The translations under genes were made by a program, and so were the position numbers. The notes below the pieces were generated by a model. It did no database searches. It was not told the origin of the DNA and worked only from the letters and a program-made list of their open reading frames with translations. A DNA stretch of 45,255 nucleotides, from assembly GCA_001872725.1 (NCBI GenBank), contig MNWR01000010.1, positions 1 to 45,255 of the forward strand, read 5' to 3'. Positions 22,585 through 29,048 of this stretch are shown here, piece by piece. This DNA comes from Proteobacteria bacterium CG1_02_64_396 (GTDB lineage Bacteria; Pseudomonadota; MNWR01; CG1-02-64-396). The first letter of the stretch is position 1. Each line of letters opens with the position of its first letter.

Positions 22585-23757
22585 GTGTCTGAACCAATCC
22601 TGGTCCGCTATCGCTTGCTCGGTTGTCCCGACGAAGCGACCGCCCTGAAAAAGGGGGAGTCGGTCGCGGTGGGGATGACGGTGGGATCGTGGACCGACCT
22701 GCCCGCCGCCGAACAGGAGGCGATGCGCCCCTACAAGGGTTCGGCGGTCGCCTCGGGGATGGAGGCGGGGGGCGATGCCTGGGTCGAGGTCGCCTATCCG
22801 GCGGGTAATTTTCCGGCCCGTCTGCCTGCCCTGCTGACCTGCGTTTTTGGCAAGTTGTCCCTCGATGCCAGGGTGCAACTGGCCGACGTCACCCTGCCCC
22901 CCACGTTCGCCGCCGGATTCCCCGGCCCCCAATTCGGCATTCGTGGAGTCCGCGAACGGGCTGGGATTTCGGGGCGGCCGCTGCTGATGAGCATCTTCAA
23001 GTCGGGGCTGGGGATGAGCCTGGAGGATTTCGCCCAAGCCTTCGCGGAGCAGGCCGACGGCGGGGTCGATCTGATCAAGGATGACGAGATCGTCTTCGAC
23101 ACCCGCGCCTTCGAGCGCATCCGCGCCGTCGCCCCCATCGTCGAGGCGAGAGCCCGCTCTGGCCGTCCGCTGATCTACGCCGTGAACCTCGGCGGCCCGG
23201 TCGAGGAGCTAACCACCCGGGCCCGCTGTTTGGTCGAAGCGGGGGCGGGGGCGCTGCTGCTCAATGTGGCTGCCTACGGTTTCGACTCCTTGCATTCGCT
23301 CGCCGCCGCCAAACTCGGGGTTCCCCTCTTGGCCCATCCCGCCGTGGCGGGGGCGATCACTGGGATTGACCGACATCTGATCCTCGGCAAATTCATGCGC
23401 TGGTGCGGTGCCGATCTGGTCCTGTTTCCCGGCGCCTACGGCTCGCTCGCCATCCCGCAAAGCGATGCCGAGGCGATCAAGGCGGCGCTGGTGAGCGCGT
23501 CCAAACTTCATCGCCGCTCTTGGCCGGTCCCCTCGGCGGGGATTCATCCCGGCATGGTGGCGCGGCTTCAGGCCGATTTCGGCAACGACTACGTGGTCAA
23601 CGCCGGGGGTGCCATCCACGGCCATCCCCTGGGGGTCCAAGGGGGGGTGGTCGCCTTCCGGCAGGCGATTGCCCGGGTTTCGGGGGGTATGGAATTGGCG
23701 GGGGCCGACGAGCCGGAGCTGAAGGCTGCGTTGGAGAAGTGGGGGATTGCCGAATGA
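22585..23757 (+). CDS. mtnW: 2,3-diketo-5-methylthiopentyl-1-phosphate enolase (RuBisCO-like protein)
   Basis: The 390-residue protein is a form IV RuBisCO-like protein: GGVDLIKDDE with the carbamylated lysine at 165 and metal ligands 167-168, GLGMSLEDFA, HPAVAGAI and GADLVLFPGAYG. The loop-6 lysine of true RuBisCO is not seen. It should enolise the diketo intermediate in the methionine salvage pathway. The start is GTG at 22585 with GAGG six bases upstream; a longer frame upstream runs through the minisatellite and is rejected. It heads the cluster mtnW-mtnX-mtnB-mtnD, which settles the function. Slightly shorter than the Bacillus enzyme. Confidence 0.92.
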   Translation: MSEPILVRYRLLGCPDEATALKKGESVAVGMTVGSWTDLPAAEQEAMRPYKGSAVASGMEAGGDAWVEVAYPAGNFPARLPALLTCVFGKLSLDARVQLADVTLPPTFAAGFPGPQFGIRGVRERAGISGRPLLMSIFKSGLGMSLEDFAQAFAEQADGGVDLIKDDEIVFDTRAFERIRAVAPIVEARARSGRPLIYAVNLGGPVEELTTRARCLVEAGAGALLLNVAAYGFDSLHSLAAAKLGVPLLAHPAVAGAITGIDRHLILGKFMRWCGADLVLFPGAYGSLAIPQSDAEAIKAALVSASKLHRRSWPVPSAGIHPGMVARLQADFGNDYVVNAGGAIHGHPLGVQGGVVAFRQAIARVSGGMELAGADEPELKAALEKWGIAE

Positions 23758-23763
23758 GGTTTT

Positions 23764-23895
23764 GTCGGAGCGCCGCCCCCGGCGCGATGAGTCATTCAGG
23801 GGTAAAAGCCATCGGCGCGAGAACGAGCCTCCCACCTCCTTTTTCGACCGCAACATCGGAGCTCGATTGTGGGGGCGGCGTCCTCGCCGCGATGA
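23764..23895. repeat. Two REP palindromes inside the mtn operon
   Basis: Copies at 23764-23790 (GGAGCGCCGCCCCCGGCGCG) and 23869-23894 (GGGGGCGGCGTCCTCGCCGC) lie in the 145-base gap between mtnW and mtnX. The second ends eight bases before the mtnX ATG and includes the region where a ribosome-binding site would be expected. Confidence 0.75.
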
Positions 23896-23902
23896 CGTTG
23901 CG

Positions 23903-24559
23903 ATGAATCCGAAACGCCCCGTCATCCTCTGCGACTTCGACGGCACCATCACCAATCGCGACGTCATCATCTCGATCATGGCCCACTTCGCCCCCCCGCA
24001 GTGGGAGGCGATCAAGGACGAGATTCTCGCCCGCCGCCTGAGCATTCGCGCCGGGGTCGAGCGGCTCTTCGCCTTGATCCCTTTCCATCGCAAGGCTGAG
24101 ATCGCAGCCTGGGCGGTGGCCAACATGACCATCCGCCAGGGGTTTGTGCAGTTTCTGACTGAGGTACGACGGCGGGACATTGAATTTCGGGTGGTGAGCG
24201 GCGGCATGGGTTTTTTCGTCCGCCCCATCCTCGCCCCCTTCGCGATTGCCCCGAGCGAAATCCTGGTCAGCGATGTGGTCGAGCGGTCCGATGGCATGAT
24301 GGGGGTCGCTTGGGCAACCCCTTGCGACGACCAATGCAACAACGACTGCGGCCTGTGCAAACCGACGGTACTGCGCGGCTTGGTGGGGCGTCATCGGGTG
24401 GTGATCGGCGATTCGGTCACCGATCTGGCCGGGGCGCGGATCGCCGAAACCGTCTTTGCTCGCGATTACCTGGCCCGGACCTTGGGCGAAGAGGGGCGTA
24501 CCTTTTACCCCTTCGAAACCTTCGACGACATCACCCCGAAATTGGCGGATTTGGTATGA
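23903..24559 (+). CDS. mtnX: 2-hydroxy-3-keto-5-methylthiopentenyl-1-phosphate phosphatase
   Basis: The 218-residue protein is a HAD phosphatase of the MtnX type: the nucleophile motif CDFDGTITNRDV near the start, VVSGGMGFFV for motif II, and VVIGDSVTDLAGA for motif IV. A cysteine-rich insert CDDQCNNDCGLCK is typical of MtnX and may bind metal. It removes phosphate from the MtnW product. The ATG at 23903 has no clear ribosome-binding site, being next to a REP copy. The stop overlaps the start of mtnB (ATGA). Confidence 0.9.
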   Translation: MNPKRPVILCDFDGTITNRDVIISIMAHFAPPQWEAIKDEILARRLSIRAGVERLFALIPFHRKAEIAAWAVANMTIRQGFVQFLTEVRRRDIEFRVVSGGMGFFVRPILAPFAIAPSEILVSDVVERSDGMMGVAWATPCDDQCNNDCGLCKPTVLRGLVGRHRVVIGDSVTDLAGARIAETVFARDYLARTLGEEGRTFYPFETFDDITPKLADLV

Positions 24560-25194
24560 CCCCACCCCCCTCGATCCTCACCGAATTCAAACGCCGCCTC
24601 GCCGCTCGCGGTTGGATGCCCGCCACCAGCGGCAATCTGTCGCTCAAGGTGGGGGGGGATCCGCTCACCTTTTGGGTCTCGGTCTCGGGGCGCGATAAAG
24701 CGGTCGACAAGGCCGACGATTTTATTCAGGTCGTTTGGGCGGGGGGCAAGCTGGAGCGCAAAGGGGGCCCCGCCGCCGACCCCCGCAAACCCTCGGCCGA
24801 GGCCAAGGTGCACGGTCGTATTTACGAGGCGACCGATGCAGGCTGCGTGCTGCACGTCCACACCCTGCCCGCTGCGTTGCTGTCGAAGCTGTGCCCCGGC
24901 GACATCCTGCAATTCCAGGGTTTGGAGCTCATCAAGGCCTTCGGCATGTGGGAGGAGGATGCGGTGCTCACCGTGCCGCTCGCCTCCAATCCCGCCGATT
25001 TCGACGCCTTGGCGCGGGCGGTGGCCGGGGCGATTTGCGAAGGGGTGCCGGGGGTGTTGGTACGGGGGCATGGGTTGTACGCTTGGGGCGCGGACGGCCC
25101 CGCCGCCATCCGCCACCTGGAAGCCTTCGAATTCCTTTTTGCATACGCCGTCGAGGCGCTGAAATTGACAGGGGAGACGCCATGGCCGTCGTGA
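24556..25194 (+). CDS. mtnB: Methylthioribulose-1-phosphate dehydratase
   Basis: The 212-residue protein is a class II aldolase/adducin-fold dehydratase: ARGWMPATSGNLSLK at the start, SGRDKA, the zinc-binding HVHT, and RGHGLYAWG. It dehydrates methylthioribulose 1-phosphate to the diketo compound used by MtnW. It begins inside the mtnX stop codon and overlaps mtnD by 13 bases, so the four genes form one operon. MtnA and MtnK, needed to feed the pathway, are not in this window. Confidence 0.93.
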   Translation: MTPPPSILTEFKRRLAARGWMPATSGNLSLKVGGDPLTFWVSVSGRDKAVDKADDFIQVVWAGGKLERKGGPAADPRKPSAEAKVHGRIYEATDAGCVLHVHTLPAALLSKLCPGDILQFQGLELIKAFGMWEEDAVLTVPLASNPADFDALARAVAGAICEGVPGVLVRGHGLYAWGADGPAAIRHLEAFEFLFAYAVEALKLTGETPWPS

Positions 25195-25685
25195 CCGTAT
25201 CGACCGGAGAACGCTTCGAGGGGGAGGCGGCTCGCCAGTACTTAGACGAGCACGGGGTGGTGCTGGAATTCTGGAGTGCCGACGCTCTGCCCGAGGATTT
25301 GCGCAAGGAGCGGACCCCGAGCAGCGAGCAGAAGGATGAAATCCTCACCGCCTTCGCCGGTCGGATCGACGACCTGAAAACCAAGCGGGGCTACAAGGCG
25401 CAGGATGTGGTGGTGCTCAATCCCGACACCCCCAACCTGGAGGCGATGATGGTCAACTTCCGCAAGGAGCATCACCACGAGGATGACGAGGTCCGCTACG
25501 TCATCGACGGCGAGGGGGTCTTCACCATCAACGGGGGCGATTTTACCTTCGATATTCTCTGCCAGGAGGGAGACGCCATCGTCGTCCCCCAAGGAACCCG
25601 CCACTGGTTCGACCTAACCGATTCGCGCCGCATCGCCTGCATCCGCATCTTCGATACCCCGGAGGGGTGGAAGGCGATTTATTGA
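25182..25685 (+). CDS. mtnD: Acireductone dioxygenase
   Basis: The 167-residue cupin has the ARD metal motif EHHHEDDEVRYVIDGEGVF and the later histidine in VPQGTRHWFDL. With iron it gives the keto acid precursor of methionine and formate; with nickel it follows a shunt. GGGGAG precedes the ATG at 25182, inside the end of mtnB. Last gene of the salvage operon; the toxin-antitoxin pair follows. Confidence 0.95.
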   Translation: MAVVTVSTGERFEGEAARQYLDEHGVVLEFWSADALPEDLRKERTPSSEQKDEILTAFAGRIDDLKTKRGYKAQDVVVLNPDTPNLEAMMVNFRKEHHHEDDEVRYVIDGEGVFTINGGDFTFDILCQEGDAIVVPQGTRHWFDLTDSRRIACIRIFDTPEGWKAIY

Positions 25686-25713
25686 GCTGGGAATACCGAT
25701 TGAGGAGGTGCAT

Positions 25714-25902
25714 ATGCCGTCGCTTTTGCGCAAGGAGGAGGCTCATCGATTGATTGACGAGCTGCCCGCCGACGCTACTTGGGAAGACCTGATGGGCGAG
25801 ATTTACGTCCGGGAGGCGGTTGAGAAAGGGCTGGCCGATAGCGCGGCGGGACGAACGCGGGCTGTGGAAGAGATTCGGGGGAAATACGGTCTACCTGAAT
25901 GA
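25714..25902 (+). CDS. RelB/addiction-module-type antitoxin
   Basis: The 62-residue protein is helical and acidic: LLRKEEAHRLIDELPADATWEDLMGEIYVREAVEKGLADSA. This fits small antitoxins of ParE/RelE systems. The ATG at 25714 has GGAGG six bases upstream. It overlaps the toxin gene by four bases (ATGA). It probably binds and blocks the toxin and may repress the pair, although the N-terminal DNA-binding part is short. Confidence 0.82.
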   Translation: MPSLLRKEEAHRLIDELPADATWEDLMGEIYVREAVEKGLADSAAGRTRAVEEIRGKYGLPE

Positions 25903-26189
25903 AGGTTCATTGGACCCGGTCGGCTGAAAGTCACCTTGATGCCATCCATCGGTATATCGCGCAGGACTCGCCTGTATATGCCCAGCGGATGGTGGATCGC
26001 ATTACCCGCCGCTCGATGCAAATCGCGGCTTTTCCCAGGTCGGGGCGAATAGTGCCCGAGTATGGCCACGATGCGATTCGGGAGGTGTTCGAATCTTCGT
26101 ACCGCATCATCTACCGGATTTATTCCGACAGAATCGATGTCTTGGCCGTCCTTCACGGCGCTCAAGCACGACTGAACAGCCAATTCTGA
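25899..26189 (+). CDS. RelE/ParE-family toxin
   Basis: The 96-residue protein shows the ParE/RelE pattern: WTRSAESHLDAIHRYIAQDSPVYAQRMVDRI, FPRSGRIVPEYG, and REVFESSYRIIYRIYSDRIDVLAVLHGAQ. ParE members poison gyrase, RelE members cut mRNA on the ribosome; the sequence alone does not separate them, although the REVFESSYRIIYRI phrase is common in ParE-like proteins. The start overlaps the antitoxin stop. The gene looks intact. Confidence 0.87.
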   Translation: MKVHWTRSAESHLDAIHRYIAQDSPVYAQRMVDRITRRSMQIAAFPRSGRIVPEYGHDAIREVFESSYRIIYRIYSDRIDVLAVLHGAQARLNSQF

Positions 26190-26226
26190 ATCAGCGCACC
26201 GAGCCCGTTTTTATTTTGAGGTCCCC

Positions 26227-26508
26227 ATGTCCCAACCCCGCATCGAAATCTACGTCACCACCATCTGCCCCTACTGCGTCCGGGCCAAAACCCTGCTGCA
26301 AAAAAAGGGGCTGCAATACGTCGAGATCAATGCCGAGGATCCCGCCGTTCGCGCCGCCATGGTCGAGCGGGCGGGGGGGATGCGCACCGTGCCGCAGATC
26401 TTCATCGGGAAGACCCACGTCGGCGGCTGCGACGACCTCTACGCGCTTGAAAAAGCCGACAAGCTCGATCCCCTGGTCGCCGCCGAGGCGGCCCAAGCGG
26501 CAGGCTAA
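26227..26508 (+). CDS. grxC: Glutaredoxin 3-type protein
   Basis: The 93-residue protein has the active site TTICPYCVRAKTLL (CPYC), the cis-proline segment MRTVPQIFIG and the GGCDDLYAL glutathione-binding end. It reduces disulfides with glutathione. Length and motifs fit GrxC. GAGG lies eight bases before the ATG. The downstream gene begins 12 bases later and may be co-transcribed. Confidence 0.92.
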   Translation: MSQPRIEIYVTTICPYCVRAKTLLQKKGLQYVEINAEDPAVRAAMVERAGGMRTVPQIFIGKTHVGGCDDLYALEKADKLDPLVAAEAAQAAG

Positions 26509-26519
26509 CGGGGGCGAAC

Positions 26520-28025
26520 GTGACGCAAGCGGCAGGTTGGTCCCTCAAGGTACGCATCCTCTCGATGGGGCCTGCCCCCTTTGCCGAAACGGCGGCGGCG
26601 GCGCGCAGTTGTTACAGCGCGAGGCCCGTTCTGCCCGAGGGGCTCCCCCCCGAACGTTGGGGCGACCTGCTTGCCTCGATCATCCAGGCGGGCCATCACA
26701 CCACGCTCGCCCACACCCACATCACCTTCCTGGTCGAGGGGCTCTCCCGCCACTGCATTTGGGCCTTTTTGCATCGCCACCCCTTTTACAACTCTGAGCA
26801 GGTCTCCCAGCGTTACGTCGCGGTCGCGGTTGATGCGATGGCGGTCCCCCCCGGATTGCCTCCGGCGGCGGCGAACCGCTTTCGCCAGGGGATGACCGCG
26901 ATGATGGCCGCCTACCAAACCATGACCGAGGCGCTACGCCCGGCGGCCCACGCCCAGTGGAGCGAGCGGTTCCCCCCCAAACGCAAGGGGTTCGAGCGCG
27001 ATGTCGGCAAACGGGCGATGGAGTCGGCCCGCTACCTGCTGCCGCTGGCGGTGACCGCCCACCTGCACCATACGGTCAGCCTGCTCACCCTGATGCGGCT
27101 GCACGCCGCCGCCCCCCTGTGCGAAACCCCCGATGAGGCAGGGGCGCTGACCCGCTTGATGGTCGAGGCGGTCATCGCCATCGATCCCGAGATCGCCCGG
27201 TTTATCCCCGGGCCGGTCGCCCGCGATCCCCAGCCCGAGGTCGATCCCGGTTTTGTTGCCGATTTCGACGCCCGGTTGGGCAAGCGCACCAGCCTGCTCG
27301 TCCATGCCACCGACAACGGCGACCGGGCATTGGCCGAGGGGGTGCGGGCCGCCATGGGGCAAACCCAGGCGACCATGAGCGACGTCGAGGCGATCGCCTG
27401 GGGGCTCGATCCGGCCCGCAATCCGCTGCTCGGTCTACCCTTCAATCTGACCGAGCACGACGCCCGGCTGACCGCCCTGCACCACGTCCATTACACCTTC
27501 CATAAAAAGCTTTCCCACACCGCCGACAGTCAGAACCAGCGCCACCGTATGACTCCGGCGACTCGGCCCCGGTTGGTCGATCAAGTCGGCGAAAATCCCG
27601 AAACCATCGACCCTTCGTTGTTGGCGGGGGCCGACGAAGCCGTGCAGGCCGAGTATCGACAGGCGCTGGAGGCGGGGTTCGTCGCCTGGCGTGAGGTGCT
27701 GGCCTTGGGGGGGGATCCCCTCGACGCCGCCTACCTGCTGCCCAACGCGGTGGCGGTGCGGATGGTCGAGTCGGGGGATCTGGCGGCGCTGCGTCACAAG
27801 ATGGCGATGCGGCTGTGTTTCAACGCGCAAGAGGAGATCTGGCGGGCGGCGGTGGAGGAGGCGGTGCAGATCGGTCAGCGTCATCCCGAGATTGGCAAGC
27901 TGCTCCTCCCCCCCTGCACCATCCGCGACCGGGCCGGGGTGCGCCCCTTGTGCCCCGAGGGGGAGCGCTACTGCGGGGTGCCGGTGTGGAAATACGAGAT
28001 CCAAGAATGGGAGCGGGTGATTTGA
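26520..28025 (+). CDS. thyX: Double-length FAD-dependent thymidylate synthase-like protein (ThyX family)
   Basis: The 501-residue protein reads as two ThyX-like halves. The first has SRHCIWAFLHRHPFYNSEQVSQRYV (about 76-100), close to the ThyX signature RHRxxSxxxxSxRY but with RHP and an asparagine. The second has KKLSHTADSQNQRHRMTPATRP (about 329-350). Single ThyX is about 220-250 residues and works as a tetramer; a fused form would make active sites between halves. It would methylate dUMP to dTMP using FAD and methylenetetrahydrofolate. The start is GTG 26520. Function as a true synthase is likely but not certain because both signatures deviate. Confidence 0.78.
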   Translation: MTQAAGWSLKVRILSMGPAPFAETAAAARSCYSARPVLPEGLPPERWGDLLASIIQAGHHTTLAHTHITFLVEGLSRHCIWAFLHRHPFYNSEQVSQRYVAVAVDAMAVPPGLPPAAANRFRQGMTAMMAAYQTMTEALRPAAHAQWSERFPPKRKGFERDVGKRAMESARYLLPLAVTAHLHHTVSLLTLMRLHAAAPLCETPDEAGALTRLMVEAVIAIDPEIARFIPGPVARDPQPEVDPGFVADFDARLGKRTSLLVHATDNGDRALAEGVRAAMGQTQATMSDVEAIAWGLDPARNPLLGLPFNLTEHDARLTALHHVHYTFHKKLSHTADSQNQRHRMTPATRPRLVDQVGENPETIDPSLLAGADEAVQAEYRQALEAGFVAWREVLALGGDPLDAAYLLPNAVAVRMVESGDLAALRHKMAMRLCFNAQEEIWRAAVEEAVQIGQRHPEIGKLLLPPCTIRDRAGVRPLCPEGERYCGVPVWKYEIQEWERVI

Positions 28026-28193
28026 GAGGGGCGCCTGCGCAGATCAAACCCAACCAAAACCGCCATAAGTAATTATTGAATATATGTGTCATACCGTTGA
28101 CCCCACGATCCAACGGGAGTAGACCTATGCCTCGGTCGATGGCTTCTTAGAGGCTCCATCGAGCCCAGCCGTTGGCGATGGAGGGTACGTCTC

Positions 28194-29045
28194 ATGACGA
28201 AAAGGATTGGCATTGCTGCCCTGGTTTTGCTCGGGGCTCTCACCCCACTTGTGGGGTCGGCGGCAACCGCAACCGCCGACTACGCCATGTTCAAGCGGAG
28301 CATCGCCCCCACCTACGCCTGGGGTGAGAACGGTGTCCTGACGATCCCCAAGGCGCAGCCCATCGGGCGCTACAACCTCTATGGCGCCGCAAGCGGTTTC
28401 GACGCGGGGAGCATCCAGGGCGAGAAGGTCTACAACACGAAAGCGACCTTCGTGCTCGGCACTTCCGAAGATGTCGAGATCGGCTACACCAAGAACCAGT
28501 TGATTTGGAACAACGGCGACCGCACCGACCTGGATGCCGACGTTTTTCACCTCAAGGCGCGGATCCTCAATCTGAGCGAGTACTTCCTGCCTCAGATCTC
28601 TATCGGCACCGTCGGGGTGTCGATGAGGCAAAACCAGTTCACCTCCAGCAGCAGCGTTTTGTTCAATCCCTTCCTGGTCGCCACCTCCCGCATTCCCCTG
28701 TTCACCGAAAGCGCGATCCTGTCGCTCACCGTCGACGCCGAGCAGATCTACCTCAACGGCGAGGCGACCTCGACCTTCTACAACGCCGGGATCGATCTTT
28801 CCCTGTTCGACGAGGTGCTGATCGTTGCCGCCGAGGTGCAGGGGGCGGGGAAGAAAAACGCCGATCCCATCGTCAACGTCGCAGCCCGAATCAAGCTGTT
28901 TGAGGTGCTCAGTGTCGGGGCGGGTCAATACAACATGACCAAGGGGGCCTACGACGCCAGGGTGCCGGGCAGCAGCGCCTACTTTGTGGGGTTCGTTGCG
29001 TTGCAATTACCCCTGGGCGATTGGACCGGCGAGGGGAGGGAATAA
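28194..29045 (+). CDS. Predicted outer-membrane beta-barrel protein
   Basis: The 283-residue protein has a clear signal peptide (MTKRIGIAALVLLGALTPLVGSAATA) and then alternating aromatic and polar strands typical of outer-membrane barrels (KATFVLGTSEDVEIGYTKNQLIW, ILSLTVDAEQIYLNG), ending with hydrophobic strand LPLG. I do not recognise a named family; YjbH/DUF3187-like capsule-associated barrels share the general look. GGAGGG precedes the ATG. The next gene, a large lipoprotein, starts three bases after the stop, so the two form an operon and may work together at the surface. Confidence 0.6.
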   Translation: MTKRIGIAALVLLGALTPLVGSAATATADYAMFKRSIAPTYAWGENGVLTIPKAQPIGRYNLYGAASGFDAGSIQGEKVYNTKATFVLGTSEDVEIGYTKNQLIWNNGDRTDLDADVFHLKARILNLSEYFLPQISIGTVGVSMRQNQFTSSSSVLFNPFLVATSRIPLFTESAILSLTVDAEQIYLNGEATSTFYNAGIDLSLFDEVLIVAAEVQGAGKKNADPIVNVAARIKLFEVLSVGAGQYNMTKGAYDARVPGSSAYFVGFVALQLPLGDWTGEGRE

Positions 29046-29048
29046 GCC

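Noticed and set aside
28026-28193. Riboswitch upstream of the barrel gene
   Set aside because: The region has some hairpin-forming sequence (GATGGCTTC...CCATCG) but none of the conserved cores of known riboswitches that I could recognise.
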